Positions 51,524 through 61,026 are shown, counted from the first letter of the stretch. The stretch: DNA of 64,000 nucleotides from Pseudomonas alliivorans (GCF_017826695.1 NZ_JAFFZW010000001.1:248001-312000), one strand, 5' to 3'. Numbers and translations: made by a program. The notes: generated by a model not told the origin, from the letters alone.

Positions 51524-52864
51524 TTACAGGATCGAAATCGGGTAATCGACGATCAGGCGGAACTCGTTGACGTCGCCGTCAGCCTGAGCATCGTTGCCAC
51601 GGTGCCATGCTTGACGCATGCGGAAGGACAGGTCCTTTGCTGGGCCTGTCTGTACGACGTACTTGGCTTCCAGGTTGGTCTCGTGATGCTTGCCGTCAGC
51701 GCCATAAATTGGGCTGCCATCATTTTTGCGATAGACGGAGTTTGCAGCCAGGCCGGTGCCGTCGATGTTGTCACCATTGAGGTAACGTGTCATGAAGCTC
51801 AGACCAGGAACGCCATACGGGGCCATATTCAGGTCATAGCGTACCTGCCAGGATTTCTCGCCAGGGCCGTTGAAGTCAGAGTACTGGACGGAGTTTGCAA
51901 GGAAAATCGAGTCGCCGCCGCGGTTGTTGTCGCCAATGCCTATGTAATCGAAAGGCGTATCGCCGTTAACTTTTTGGAAGGCGACGGTAACTGTATGCGC
52001 TGCCAGGAACGAGTAGGCTGCAGAGAGGGAGTAAGTGGTGTTGCTGATTGAACCTGCTTTTGCGCTGCCTTCATCCACGGTGCGATAGAGGTTGGCGTCG
52101 AAAGCAAGAGATTGTTCGTTGCCCAGCGGCAGCGCGTAGTTAACGTTTCCGTAGTACTGATTCCAGACGTCTTCAAGTTTGGCTGCATAGAACGCAACGC
52201 CCAAAGCATCATTGATAGCGTATTTGCCGCCAGCAAAATCTGCGCTGTTAGCCCGTACACCGGCGTAGTTTGCCCAGATGCTTCCGTCATGACTTGTGTC
52301 GTTCTGGCTCGTGCCGGAATAGAAGTGACCACCCTCAAGATCAAGTCCTTTGATCTCGCTGCTTTGCAGGCTTATACCGCTGGCGGTCTGTGGCAACAGT
52401 CGAGATCCGCCGACCGCAAATACCGGGCTGGTAGGTTGCATGTCGCCGATTTTAAGCTCGGTTTTGGAGACTCGGAATTTTACCGCGCCGCCCAGCTTGC
52501 CAAGCGTGTCTTCGTTGCCGCCATTTCGATCTGTAACCAGGTTGGTGGATCCAGAGTAGGTGTCAGGACCCCAGAGTTTCAGTCCAAAATAGCCGAATGC
52601 TTCCACGCCCACGCCGACAGTGCCTTGGGTGTAGCCGGAGCTGAAATTGGTCCACAGGCCTTGGGTCCAGTCACGCTGATCCTGGTTGCCGGCGCCTTTG
52701 TTGTCGCGGTTGAAATAATAATTGCGCAATTTCAGGTCGAGCGTGCTGCCTTCAACAAAACCCTTGGCTTCAGCCTGATCACTGACGAACGGTGCCGCTG
52801 TTGCCAGTTGGGCGCTGGCTGCGGTAACGGCCAGTGCGATTGCGCTCCACTTCATCACTCTCAT
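51524..52864 (-). CDS. oprD: OprD-family outer-membrane porin
   Basis: OprD-family channels let basic amino acids, carboxylates and other small nutrients through the Pseudomonas outer membrane. The 446-residue protein (ATG at 52864) has a signal peptide (MRVMKWSAIALAVTAASAQLATAA) and an 18-strand barrel sequence starting with the family motif GFVEGSTLDLKLRNYYFNRD. Later motifs are TQGLWTNFSSGYTQGTVGVGVEAFGYFGLKL and the C-terminal NEFRLIVDYPISIL with an aromatic/hydrophobic end. Its place next to proS matches oprD of P. aeruginosa, but substrate cannot be read from sequence, so the symbol should be taken as family level. Confidence 0.85.
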   Translation of the reverse strand: MRVMKWSAIALAVTAASAQLATAAPFVSDQAEAKGFVEGSTLDLKLRNYYFNRDNKGAGNQDQRDWTQGLWTNFSSGYTQGTVGVGVEAFGYFGLKLWGPDTYSGSTNLVTDRNGGNEDTLGKLGGAVKFRVSKTELKIGDMQPTSPVFAVGGSRLLPQTASGISLQSSEIKGLDLEGGHFYSGTSQNDTSHDGSIWANYAGVRANSADFAGGKYAINDALGVAFYAAKLEDVWNQYYGNVNYALPLGNEQSLAFDANLYRTVDEGSAKAGSISNTTYSLSAAYSFLAAHTVTVAFQKVNGDTPFDYIGIGDNNRGGDSIFLANSVQYSDFNGPGEKSWQVRYDLNMAPYGVPGLSFMTRYLNGDNIDGTGLAANSVYRKNDGSPIYGADGKHHETNLEAKYVVQTGPAKDLSFRMRQAWHRGNDAQADGDVNEFRLIVDYPISIL

Positions 52865-53830
52865 CGTGATTGCTCCTTTGGTTTTTAGAAGGTACTCAAG
52901 CCGTCCCACCTGTTTTTTTATCTGGGCGGCCTTTTCTATTTTTATGTCGGCGGAAAAACTACATCACGCTGACGGTGCTTGCGATAGGTGCAGCCCTATC
53001 CTTTCGGAATCTTTACGGCGGTGTCGCTGGGTGCGTCATCCCTGTTGGCGCTTTGCTTGAGCCGTTTCGGGCGGTTCCAGGCAATGGCCTCAAGAAAGGG
53101 CCGGCCCGGTCCTGCCGGTCGACAGCGTCATTGCATGAGGCGAACTGTTTTCCCTTGGTCAGTTTCGCTTCTGTTTTCCGCCAGAAGCACAGTGACCATA
53201 TGGGTGATATAGCAACAAGCGTGCACAAAATTCCATCGAATGAAAAAAAATTGTGAAAAATCAGAATCAGCGTCGACTTTACGCTGTATCTGATTGTTTT
53301 AACGTGAAATTTTCCATAATAAATTTTTCACACACGACACGTATCAGACCTCGAAATGGCGGCAGCGTCCGGAATTGTTACCTGTTCACACCTGCATTTG
53401 TGTAAATCACGCACCCTCAGTGTTGGTCGTGCAACATCAGTGTGTGGTTTTGGTGCACTGTCCGACGCGACTGCCTGACTCTGGAGCGGTACTCATTCGA
53501 GGTTCATGTTGATCGAGACCCTGTTTCATTTTCATGACCCGGATTCAGGTTTTTGAGTGATCAAAACGGATCGAGTACTTATTTCCTGATACCCGGTGCT
53601 GATTTCTGACGCTCGCGCGCGGTTCAATTCAGTGCGCTTTCAGAAGCTTCGGCTGCATTCTGGTGCGAACGAAGGCGGGATGTTGTCAGCTGTTATTCAG
53701 TGCATTGCCCGATGCCGCGCCTGGCGGGGTGAAGCGTCGCCCGATCCCGCGTATCCTCCCGGCAATCTTCAGGCATCCTGCTATCCACAGGGCAGGCCAG
53801 CCATTTATCTGGCAATCAGGAGCTTTTATC
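52865..53830. other. 966-base gene-free interval upstream of oprD and the HIT gene
   Basis: This is the longest noncoding stretch of the window. It must hold the promoter of the porin (minus strand) and of the HIT-slyX pair (plus strand). The part 53240-53340 is strongly AT-rich with nested inverted repeats, listed separately. I checked the open frames in it (for example 52870-53256 on the plus strand and 53013-53228 on the minus strand): none has a family-like sequence or a good start. No tRNA, rRNA or repeat family was recognised. Confidence 0.5.
53252..53332. promoter_or_regulatory. nested inverted repeats upstream of oprD
   Basis: An outer pair TGTGAAAAAT (53252-53261) and ATTTTTCACA (53323-53332) encloses an inner structure AATCAG (53259-53264), AGCGT (53269-53273), loop, ACGCT (53281-53285), CTGATT (53290-53295). 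Outer and inner arms overlap by three bases, so the two folds would compete. It lies 388-468 bases upstream of the porin start. It may be a regulator-binding region or a structured noncoding RNA; nothing in the sequence decides this. Confidence 0.5.
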
Positions 53831-54256
53831 GTGTTCGTTCTGGATTCACGTCTGCTGCAAGACACCCGGTCCCTTGGCGACTTTCCATTGTGTCGGCTGT
53901 TGCTATCCAATGATTCGAACTACCCGTGGTTCATTCTTGTGCCACGTCGCGCCGACATCAGTGAGATTTTTGAGCTTTCCGCGCAGGATCAACTGCAGCT
54001 CTGGCAGGAAACCACCACTTTGTCGCAGATGCTCAAGGATGTGTTCAGCGCTGATAAGCTCAATGTTGCGGCGCTTGGCAATGTCGTCAGCCAGCTTCAT
54101 GTGCACGTCATCGTACGTAAGCGCGACGACATTGCCTGGCCTGCGCCGGTATGGGGCAAGCACCCGGCCGTTCCTTATACGGATGAGGCGTTTGCTGCCA
54201 TTCGTGAAAGGCTGAAGCCTGTATTGACTGCTGATTTCCGATTTGAGGGGGAATAA
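53831..54256 (+). CDS. HIT-family protein
   Basis: HIT proteins are nucleotide hydrolases or transferases with a His-x-His-x-His active site. The 141-residue product starts at a GTG at 53831 with GGAG nine bases upstream ([20 protein letters not shown]). The active-site segment is [17 protein letters not shown]: the middle His90 (the nucleophile in the family) and His92 are kept, but the first His is Gln88. The downstream [11 protein letters not shown] segment is typical of a proteobacterial HIT subgroup. Substrate unknown. slyX begins two bases after its stop. Confidence 0.85.
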   Translation: MFVLDSRLLQDTRSLGDFPLCRLLLSNDSNYPWFILVPRRADISEIFELSAQDQLQLWQETTTLSQMLKDVFSADKLNVAALGNVVSQLHVHVIVRKRDDIAWPAPVWGKHPAVPYTDEAFAAIRERLKPVLTADFRFEGE

Positions 54257-54258
54257 TC

Positions 54259-54465
54259 ATGAACCTTGATGAGCGAGTCATGGAGCTTGAGAGCCGTCTG
54301 ACCTTTCAGGACGATACTATTCAGGCATTGAACGACGTACTGGTGGCGCAACGACGCGAGCTTGACCAGTTGCAACTGCAGGTGGCGGCCATGCTCAAGC
54401 GGCAGGAAGAACTGGGCAATCAGTTCGAAACCTACGAAGAAGACGCGCCGCCACCTCATTACTGA
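54259..54465 (+). CDS. slyX: SlyX family protein
   Basis: The 68-residue protein is a short coiled coil ([53 protein letters not shown]) ending in the family tail EEDAPPPHY. SlyX was named for its position next to slyD in E. coli, and its function is unknown. It follows the HIT gene by two bases after GGGGGA and ends at a strong bidirectional terminator. Confidence 0.92.
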   Translation: MNLDERVMELESRLTFQDDTIQALNDVLVAQRRELDQLQLQVAAMLKRQEELGNQFETYEEDAPPPHY

Positions 54466-54472
54466 CAGGCAT

Positions 54473-54512
54473 AAAAAAACCGCGGCCTCCTATAGAGGTC
54501 GCGGTTTTTTTA
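54473..54512 (+). terminator. bidirectional terminator between slyX and the cold-shock-domain gene
   Basis: CCGCGGCCTC / GAGGTCGCGG (one G-U pair) with runs of A and T on both sides; serves both convergent genes. Confidence 0.9.
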
Positions 54513-54524
54513 TGCCTTGGGTAA

Positions 54525-55130
54525 TCAGCGGCGGGGTAGCGCCGCGATGACATCTTCGGCTTGCAGGCCCTTGTCTCGATTCATCACGGAGAACTCTACG
54601 CGCTGACCTTCGACCAGCACGCGGTGACCCTCACCGCGAATGGCGCGAAAATGCACAAAAATATCGTCGCCGGAGTCACGCGAGATAAAGCCGAAGCCTT
54701 TCGAGGTGTTGAACCACTTCACAGTGCCGGTATCACGGTTGCCCATGTCATGGCTCTGCGGTGCGGGCGAAGGGGAGGGTCTGTAGAAGCTCACCCCAAG
54801 GTGCAGGGCGACGGCGACGATAGCAGTTACCAAACCGGCAATGATCGCTGGCTGGCCTGCTATGTATTGCAGTGGAACAAGCAACGTGAGGATTTGCAGC
54901 ACAACGGCAAGAACAAGCAATGCACTGACCAGATTTTGCAGCGTGTGACGTGTACCTCGATTCCAGTAGGGAATTACCGGAGCGAGAATCAGGTTGAGTA
55001 GCCCCAGAAAAGCCAGAAAAAGCGCGTCAGGCTGTTGCAGGTAGGGAGCGACTGCTTCGCTACGCAGACTGGGGATGAAAGAAAGCAACAGAGCTGCTGC
55101 TCCCGTTACCAGGTGGACAATTTTCAACAT
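54525..55130 (-). CDS. membrane protein with a C-terminal cold-shock domain
   Basis: The product is 201 residues from the ATG at 55130 ([18 protein letters not shown]). It has an N-terminal membrane part with about four hydrophobic helices (residues 1-120) and a C-terminal cold-shock domain of about 65 residues ([31 protein letters not shown]), with RNP1 KGFGFI and RNP2 DIFVHF intact. The domain should bind single-stranded nucleic acid while tethered to the inner membrane. Normal Csp proteins are free in the cytosol. P. aeruginosa has a cold-shock-like gene at this locus, next to the Dps-like gene. Function unknown. Confidence 0.85.
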   Translation of the reverse strand: MLKIVHLVTGAAALLLSFIPSLRSEAVAPYLQQPDALFLAFLGLLNLILAPVIPYWNRGTRHTLQNLVSALLVLAVVLQILTLLVPLQYIAGQPAIIAGLVTAIVAVALHLGVSFYRPSPSPAPQSHDMGNRDTGTVKWFNTSKGFGFISRDSGDDIFVHFRAIRGEGHRVLVEGQRVEFSVMNRDKGLQAEDVIAALPRR

Positions 55131-55588
55131 TTTAAAAAGCTCACAGGTCAAGAAGGATTACAAGAAATAGCGGGTAACGCCCGGTACGCTTCTGAACAGG
55201 AGGAGGCGTGATACACGAGCGATGGGCCAGCCTATGCGCCAAGCCGGATGACAATGCTTCAGCGACACGCGGTGTATTTAACAGCAAAGCCCGATGCTAC
55301 TCAAATTAGTCGTTTACGCAGTTAAAAACGGCGTATGAACCGCAGCGTAACCCTCACCATCGCCCGCCCTGAAAGCACCGAAACAGAGCCTTGCAACGGC
55401 TTGCTGTCGGATTTTTCGATCCTGATTCTCACAGATGTCAGAAAAAGGGCCTGGCTGACGTCTGCGGTATTTCTTCTGCGGATGCGTCGGCCGTTGGCGG
55501 CGCGTCGACAGAAGCTGCGCGACTCGTGTTCTCTTGATAGAGTAGCGGTGGTTACTGCTTTCCAATCCTCACTAAAAGGACATGAAAC
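55131..55588. other. 458-base divergent intergenic region
   Basis: The interval between the cold-shock-domain gene (minus) and the Dps-family gene (plus) should hold both promoters. The Dps gene has a good ribosome-binding site (AAAAGGAC). I could not fix promoters or a peroxide-regulator site by eye. No family-like frame is present. Confidence 0.4.
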
Positions 55589-56062
55589 ATGGCAATCGAT
55601 ATTGGTATCAGTGAAGAAGATCGCAAATCGATCGTTGACGGTCTTTCGCATCTGCTTTCGGATACTTATGTGCTTTATCTCAAGACCCACAACTTTCACT
55701 GGAACGTCAGTGGGCCAATGTTTCGTACGCTCCATCTGATGTTTGAAGAGCAATATAATGAACTGGCTCTGGCAGTCGACTCCATTGCCGAGCGTATTCG
55801 TGCACTGGGTTTTCCTGCGCCGGGTACTTATTCGACCTATGCGCGTCTTTCGACCATCAAGGAAGAAGAGGGCGTGCCAAGTGCCGAAGATATGATCAAA
55901 AGTCTGGTTCAGGGTCAAGAGGCTGTTGTCCGCACGGCGCGTAGTATTTTTCCGTTGCTGGATAAAGTCAGTGATGAGCCTACCGCGGACCTGTTGACAC
56001 AGCGCATGCAGGTTCATGAAAAAACTGCATGGATGTTGCGTTCGATGCTTGAGTCGAAGTAA
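55589..56062 (+). CDS. dps: Dps-family DNA-protection/ferritin-like protein
   Basis: Dps proteins form 12-subunit shells that oxidise and store iron with hydrogen peroxide and protect DNA. The 157-residue protein has the ferroxidase-site signature [41 protein letters not shown], with the conserved His residues and Asp/Glu ligands, and the four-helix bundle of the family, but a short N-terminus ([20 protein letters not shown]) with few lysines, so direct DNA binding is uncertain. It is a single gene. Confidence 0.93.
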   Translation: MAIDIGISEEDRKSIVDGLSHLLSDTYVLYLKTHNFHWNVSGPMFRTLHLMFEEQYNELALAVDSIAERIRALGFPAPGTYSTYARLSTIKEEEGVPSAEDMIKSLVQGQEAVVRTARSIFPLLDKVSDEPTADLLTQRMQVHEKTAWMLRSMLESK

Positions 56063-56387
56063 TGATATCGGCGAGTGGCACGCTGTGCCGCTCGTCAGCA
56101 CCAGCTCCGCTGCCTTCTTTTTCTATGGGTCTCCAGCCCTTGGCCTGGCTGATTTCGTCTGTTTGTTTGATACCTCTATAACTATCAACTGCCTCCGTGG
56201 CGGCTTTTTGAATTATCGCTGCCGAAAATCTTGATATTCCTTAGTCTCCTGTAGTCATCTCCTACGAAGAGTAAGTGCAATCGCCGCTGGATATAAGTTT
56301 ATGGATCGGGCTTTATAGGTCAGGTATTCACTTGTTTATAAATGTTTCTTTTTCCTGTTCCGAACTTAACTTTCAGAGGAGATCAAG
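56063..56387. other. 325-base interval after dps
   Basis: The only structure I can support is a 10-bp stem, CGAGTGGCAC / GTGCCGCTCG (56072-56094, one G-T pair, 3-base loop), just after the dps stop, without a U tract; it may be the dps terminator or 3' stabiliser. The AT-rich part before 56388 should contain the promoter of the next gene. No frame of known family is present. Confidence 0.4.
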
Positions 56388-56732
56388 ATGATGTCACGAG
56401 GTGTCGAACGTGAGGTCAAAGATTTAAGTCGTCATGCGACGATACGCGACGATCCTTTCGTCGAGGATTTCAACATGACGCTGGCACAACCCCATTCCAA
56501 GTCGGTTCGGCTCAATGGGCTGGCAACCTGCCTGCGTCTCGAAAATGTGTACTGGAACATATTGTCCGGCATTGCACACTCCAATAACTGCTCGGTGAAC
56601 GCCGTGCTTTCCTACATTGATAGAGAGGTTCATCTGCGCTACGGCGGTGTAAAGAATTTCAGCGGTCTGATTCGCGTCGTCTGTGTGGCGCATCTTCTTA
56701 AGACCGATCGTCTGGACATCTACCAGGCCTAG
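56388..56732 (+). CDS. ribbon-helix-helix domain protein
   Basis: The 114-residue protein starts after AGAGGAGATC. Residues about 36-105 resemble the RHH_4 type of ribbon-helix-helix domain (HSKSVRLNGLATCLRLENVYWNILSGIAHSNNCSVNAVLSYIDREV), in which a beta strand (KSVRLNGLATCLRLE) is followed by two helices. Such proteins often bind DNA as dimers and regulate genes, but targets are unknown. No toxin gene lies next to it, so it is not an obvious antitoxin. The N-terminal 35 residues are polar (EREVKDLSRHATIRDDPFVEDF). Confidence 0.75.
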   Translation: MMSRGVEREVKDLSRHATIRDDPFVEDFNMTLAQPHSKSVRLNGLATCLRLENVYWNILSGIAHSNNCSVNAVLSYIDREVHLRYGGVKNFSGLIRVVCVAHLLKTDRLDIYQA

Positions 56733-56820
56733 CTCGACCCCCTCATTCTGCGGGCTCGCCTCTGGCGGGGCCGCGCCTTCCCGGTGTCGCGAGCGAACCG
56801 CTTCAGCGCACGGGGCAGCC

Positions 56821-56849
56821 ACGAACTTATCCTGACGGGATAGGTTCGT
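56821..56849 (+). terminator. stem-loop before aspS
   Basis: ACGAACTTATCC / GGATAGGTTCGT form a 12-bp stem (one G-T pair) with a 5-base loop, about 90 bases after the RHH gene. No U tract. A TATAAT box lies at 56877-56882 and may be the aspS -10, though no good -35 is visible. Confidence 0.5.
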
Positions 56850-57021
56850 TCGGCTGCACGGCATCGATTAACTCTATATAATCCTCCGCCTTGCTAACAG
56901 GCATGACTCTGCGTGGGCGAGGGCTGGCTTGAACTGTGTGCCGGTGCCTTGCACTATTGAGCGCAAGCCAGGAGCGAAAGCCCCACCGAATTTTCGAATT
57001 ACGAGAAGTGAAACCACCATC

Positions 57022-58797
57022 ATGATGCGCAGCCATTATTGCGGCCAACTGAACGAGAGCCTGGAAGGTCAGGAAATTACCCTTTGCGGATGGGTCCACC
57101 GTCGCCGTGACCATGGAGGCGTTATCTTCCTCGATATCCGCGACCGTGAAGGCATGGCTCAAGTGGTGTTCGACCCTGATCGTGCAGACACCTTCGCCGC
57201 TGCCGACCGTGTTCGCAGCGAATATGTGGTCAAGGTTGTCGGCAAGGTCCGTGCGCGTCCTGCCGGTGCCGTGAACCCCAACATGGCCTCGGGTGCCATC
57301 GAAGTGCTGGGCTATGAGCTGGAAGTGCTGAACGAGTCGGAAACGCCGCCGTTCCCGCTTAACGAATACTCCGATGTCGGCGAAGAAACCCGCTTGCGGT
57401 ATCGCTTCATCGACCTGCGTCGCCCGGAAATGGCTGAAAAGCTGCGCCTTCGTTCGCGCATCACGACCAGCATCCGTCGCTATCTGGATGACAACGGCTT
57501 CCTCGATGTCGAGACGCCGATCCTGACGCGCGCTACGCCGGAAGGCGCTCGCGACTATCTGGTCCCGAGCCGCACACACCCAGGCAGCTTCTTTGCGTTG
57601 CCGCAATCGCCTCAGTTGTTCAAACAACTGCTGATGGTCGCCGGCTTCGACCGTTACTACCAGATTGCCAAGTGCTTCCGCGATGAAGACCTGCGTGCCG
57701 ACCGCCAGCCGGAATTCACCCAGATCGACATCGAGACCAGTTTCCTCGACGAAAAAGACATCATCGGTCTGACCGAGAAGATGGTCCGTCAGTTGTTCAA
57801 GGAAGTCCTTGATCTGGAATTCGGCGAATTCCCGCACATGACCTTCGAAGAAGCCATGCGTCGCTATGGTTCCGACAAGCCGGACCTGCGTAACCCACTG
57901 GAACTGGTCGACGTTGCCGATCAGCTCAAGGAAGTCGAGTTCAAGGTATTCAGCGGCCCTGCAAACGATCCGAAGTGCCGCATCGCTGCGCTTCGTGTTC
58001 CAGGCGGGGCGAGCATGCCGCGCAAGCAGATCGACGACTACACCAAGTTCGTCGGCATCTACGGTGCCAAGGGCCTGGCGTACATCAAGGTCAACGAACG
58101 CGCCAATGGCGTGGACGGGCTGCAGTCGCCTATTGTCAAGAACATCCCTGAAGCCAACCTCAACGTGATCCTTGATCGTGTGGGTGCGGTGGATGGCGAT
58201 ATCGTGTTCTTCGGTGCCGACAAGGCCAAGATCGTCAGCGAAGCGCTGGGCGCACTGCGGATCAAGGTCGGTAACGATCTGAAACTGCACACCTGCGAGT
58301 GGGCTCCGATGTGGGTCGTCGACTTCCCTATGTTCGAAGAGAACGACGACGGCAGCTTCACCGCGCTGCACCACCCCTTCACTGCACCCAAGTGCACACC
58401 TGAAGAGCTGGAAGCGAACCCGGCCACGGCGTTGTCCCGTGCCTATGACATGGTTCTGAACGGCACCGAACTGGGTGGCGGTTCGATCCGTATCCATCGC
58501 AAGGAAATGCAACAGGCGGTATTCCGTCTGCTGGGCATCGCCGAAGACGAGCAGCAAGAGAAGTTCGGCTTCCTGCTGGACGCTTTGAAATACGGCGCGC
58601 CACCGCACGGCGGTCTGGCGTTCGGTCTGGACCGTCTGGTCATGCTGATGACTGGCGCTCAGTCGATTCGTGAAGTCATTGCCTTCCCGAAAACCCAGAG
58701 CGCTGCGGACGTCATGACCCAGGCACCGGGTGTCGTTGATGCCAAGGCCCTGCGTGAACTGCACATTCGCCTGCGCGAACAGCCAAAGGCCGAGTGA
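57022..58797 (+). CDS. aspS: aspartate-tRNA ligase (probably non-discriminating)
   Basis: AspS charges tRNA-Asp and, in pseudomonads that lack asparaginyl-tRNA synthetase, also tRNA-Asn, which GatCAB then amidates. The product is 591 residues from the ATG at 57022 ([19 protein letters not shown]); a second ATG follows at once. It has an N-terminal OB-fold anticodon domain ([24 protein letters not shown]), class II motif 1, motif 2 ([27 protein letters not shown]), the bacterial GAD insertion (residues about 290-420) and motif 3 ([14 protein letters not shown]). Dual specificity is known from P. aeruginosa and inferred here. Confidence 0.97.
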   Translation: MMRSHYCGQLNESLEGQEITLCGWVHRRRDHGGVIFLDIRDREGMAQVVFDPDRADTFAAADRVRSEYVVKVVGKVRARPAGAVNPNMASGAIEVLGYELEVLNESETPPFPLNEYSDVGEETRLRYRFIDLRRPEMAEKLRLRSRITTSIRRYLDDNGFLDVETPILTRATPEGARDYLVPSRTHPGSFFALPQSPQLFKQLLMVAGFDRYYQIAKCFRDEDLRADRQPEFTQIDIETSFLDEKDIIGLTEKMVRQLFKEVLDLEFGEFPHMTFEEAMRRYGSDKPDLRNPLELVDVADQLKEVEFKVFSGPANDPKCRIAALRVPGGASMPRKQIDDYTKFVGIYGAKGLAYIKVNERANGVDGLQSPIVKNIPEANLNVILDRVGAVDGDIVFFGADKAKIVSEALGALRIKVGNDLKLHTCEWAPMWVVDFPMFEENDDGSFTALHHPFTAPKCTPEELEANPATALSRAYDMVLNGTELGGGSIRIHRKEMQQAVFRLLGIAEDEQQEKFGFLLDALKYGAPPHGGLAFGLDRLVMLMTGAQSIREVIAFPKTQSAADVMTQAPGVVDAKALRELHIRLREQPKAE

Positions 58798-58803
58798 TGC
58801 CGG

Positions 58804-58830
58804 GCAGGGCGTATCCTGGATACGCCCTGC
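58804..58830. other. 13-bp perfect palindrome between aspS and yebC
   Basis: GCAGGGCGTATCC, one T, then GGATACGCCCTGC: a 13-bp perfect inverted repeat around a single base, six bases after the aspS stop. A second partial pair, CGGGCA (58801-58806) and TGCCCG (58833-58838), offers another fold. There is no T run. It may be a strong 3' hairpin for aspS mRNA or a protein-binding site. Confidence 0.7.
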
Positions 58831-58910
58831 ATTGCCCGAATGGAGTGAAACTTTTTGCCTGATGCATGGGCGAAAAGTGAAGGTGTTTCGAAAAGAATCT
58901 GGAGCGAGAG

Positions 58911-59657
58911 ATGGCAGGTCATTCTAAGTGGGCGAACATCAAGCACCGCAAAGAGCGTCAGGATGCCAAAAAAGGCAAGATCTTCACCAAGTGGATTCGT
59001 GAACTGACCGTTGCCGCCCGTCAGGGTGGAGGCGATCCAGGCTCCAACCCGCGTCTGCGTCTGGCGCTGGACAAGGCGCTCAGTGCGAACATGACCCGTG
59101 ACACCATTGATCGTGCTGTGGCGCGTGGCGTTGGCGCGTCCGATGGTGATGATGTCGAAGAGTTGGGTTACGAAGGCTACGGCCCCGGTGGCGTGGCGAT
59201 CATGGTCGAGACCATGACTGACAACCGCAACCGGACGGCAGCTGCCGTGCGTCACGCGTTTACAAAGTGCGGTGGCAATCTGGGCACCGACGGCTCCGTC
59301 GCCTATCTGTTTGATCGCAAGGGGCAGATTTCCTTCGCGGCTGGTGTCGATGAGGATGCCTTGATTGAAGCGGCAATGGAGGCGGATGCCGACGACGTTG
59401 TGACCAATGAAGACGGTTCCATTGATGTCTTCACGTCCTTCTCTGGATTCTATGCAGTGCGTAACGCGCTGGAAGCGGCCGGTTTCAAGGCATCCGATGC
59501 GGAAATCGTCATGTTGCCGACCACCAGTGCCGTGCTCGATCTGGATACCGCCGAAAAGGTACTCAAGCTGATCGACATGCTTGAAGACCTGGATGACGTG
59601 CAGAACGTTTATTCCAACGCGGAAATCCCGGACGAGGTCATGGAACAACTGGGCTGA
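58911..59657 (+). CDS. yebC: YebC/PmpR-family DNA-binding transcriptional regulator
   Basis: The 248-residue protein starts [31 protein letters not shown] and continues with [48 protein letters not shown], the family signature, in three domains. In P. aeruginosa the same gene, pmpR, represses the pqsR quorum-sensing regulator. Other YebC members bind ribosomes and help at proline-rich stretches. It lies between aspS and ruvC as usual. Which role dominates here cannot be read from sequence. Confidence 0.95.
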   Translation: MAGHSKWANIKHRKERQDAKKGKIFTKWIRELTVAARQGGGDPGSNPRLRLALDKALSANMTRDTIDRAVARGVGASDGDDVEELGYEGYGPGGVAIMVETMTDNRNRTAAAVRHAFTKCGGNLGTDGSVAYLFDRKGQISFAAGVDEDALIEAAMEADADDVVTNEDGSIDVFTSFSGFYAVRNALEAAGFKASDAEIVMLPTTSAVLDLDTAEKVLKLIDMLEDLDDVQNVYSNAEIPDEVMEQLG

Positions 59658-59786
59658 TTGCCATTAACTACGCTGTAGTCGAAGCCGGGGGAACGAAGCC
59701 GTGAGTGACATGCGGCTATCGGCCTCCGGCTTCTGCCTTTATGCTGCGCTCATTGTGTTGCGTCACCTTCTCTAGCTGCAGGCGTT

Positions 59787-60311
59787 ATGACTCTTATTCT
59801 TGGTATCGACCCCGGTTCGCGAATCACTGGCTATGGCGTGGTGCGTGATACCGGCCGTGGCTGTGTCTACGTGGCATCGGGGTGTATTCGCACCGGCAGT
59901 GGTGAGCTGCACGAACGTTTGCAGATCGTCTATCGCGGTGTTCGCGAGGTGATCAAGACGTACGGGCCGGTGACCATGGGCATCGAAAAAGTCTTCATGG
60001 CGAAAAACGCCGATTCCGCGCTCAAGCTTGGCCAGGCCCGAGGCGCTGCCATCGTGGCGGGGGCCGAGGAAGAACTCGAGATCGCCGAATATACGGCGAC
60101 CCAGGTCAAGCAGGCTGTGGCGGGCACCGGTGGTGCCAATAAAGAGCAGGTGATGATGATGGTCATGCATCTGCTCAAACTGACCCAGAAACCACAGATC
60201 GATGCTTCCGATGCCCTGGCCATTGCGTTGTGCCATGCGCACACACGTTCCAGTCTTCTCCCCCACGGCTTGAGCACTGCCCGCAGCCGGGGCGGCAGGT
60301 TGCGTCTGTGA
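59787..60311 (+). CDS. ruvC: Holliday junction resolvase RuvC
   Basis: RuvC cuts Holliday junctions symmetrically, working with RuvAB. The 174-residue protein has the RNase H-like active site: Asp8 in [13 protein letters not shown], Glu in [11 protein letters not shown], and the pair in [15 protein letters not shown]. Length is normal. The 129-base gap from yebC has an 8-bp inverted pair, GAAGCCGG (59681-59688) and CCGGCTTC (59726-59733), a possible weak yebC terminator. ruvA follows after 106 bases. Confidence 0.97.
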   Translation: MTLILGIDPGSRITGYGVVRDTGRGCVYVASGCIRTGSGELHERLQIVYRGVREVIKTYGPVTMGIEKVFMAKNADSALKLGQARGAAIVAGAEEELEIAEYTATQVKQAVAGTGGANKEQVMMMVMHLLKLTQKPQIDASDALAIALCHAHTRSSLLPHGLSTARSRGGRLRL

Positions 60312-60417
60312 CTGCATCATTCGCACGCATTTTTTTACTTGCAGGGCTTGCTGGCTCTGTGATGATTGTTCTCAACTTTTTCGCGCAAGCGACAGGCAAC
60401 ACGAAAGGATCTGAAAC

Positions 60418-61026
60418 GTGATTGGACGTTTACGCGGCTTTCTCGCCGAAAAACAGCCTCCGCATCTGGTGCTGGACGTCAATGGCGTCGGTTACGAGCT
60501 GGAGGTGCCGATGACTACGCTCTACCGGCTACCTCACGTCGGTGAGCCCGTGACCCTGCATACCCATCTCGTGGTTCGTGAGGACGCGCACCTGCTGTAT
60601 GGCTTTTACGAAAAGCGCGAGCGCGAACTCTTTCGAGAGCTGATCCGTCTGAATGGTGTCGGTCCCAAGCTGGCGCTGGCATTGATGTCGGGTCTTGAAG
60701 TCGATGAACTGGTGCGCTGCGTTCAGGCCCAGGACACCTCCGCGCTGACCCGCATTCCCGGTGTCGGCAAGAAGACTGCCGAGCGCCTGCTGGTGGAACT
60801 CAAGGACCGCTTCAAGGCCTGGGAATCGCTACCCGGGACATTCACGCTGGTTTCCAGTGGTCCGAATCAGGCTGAGCCCGTGGCGTCGGCCGAGTCCGAT
60901 GCGGTCAGCGCGCTGATCTCGCTGGGCTACAAGCCTCAAGAGGCGAGCAAGGCCGTTTCCGCCATCAAGGAAAAAGATTTGAGCAGTGCCGATCTCATCC
61001 GGCGTGCATTGAAGGGGATGGGATAA
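60418..61026 (+). CDS. ruvA: Holliday junction branch migration subunit RuvA
   Basis: RuvA binds four-way junctions as a tetramer and loads the RuvB motor. The 202-residue protein starts at a GTG after AAAGGA ([31 protein letters not shown]), with an OB-fold domain, a domain II with two helix-hairpin-helix motifs ([18 protein letters not shown] and [22 protein letters not shown]), and a C-terminal RuvB-binding domain ([20 protein letters not shown]). Its stop is directly followed by the ruvB start with no gap. Confidence 0.97.
   Translation: MIGRLRGFLAEKQPPHLVLDVNGVGYELEVPMTTLYRLPHVGEPVTLHTHLVVREDAHLLYGFYEKRERELFRELIRLNGVGPKLALALMSGLEVDELVRCVQAQDTSALTRIPGVGKKTAERLLVELKDRFKAWESLPGTFTLVSSGPNQAEPVASAESDAVSALISLGYKPQEASKAVSAIKEKDLSSADLIRRALKGMG

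Noticed and set aside
52870..53256. A 128-codon frame in the long gap upstream of oprD
   Set aside because: It overlaps the expected oprD leader, has no convincing ribosome-binding site, and resembles no family I know.
56388..56732. The ribbon-helix-helix protein as an antitoxin
   Set aside because: No toxin-like gene is adjacent on either side; neighbours are dps and aspS with long gaps.
56827..58764. A 645-codon antisense frame over aspS
   Set aside because: Composition follows aspS codons; there is no conserved motif and no promoter or ribosome-binding site at its start.
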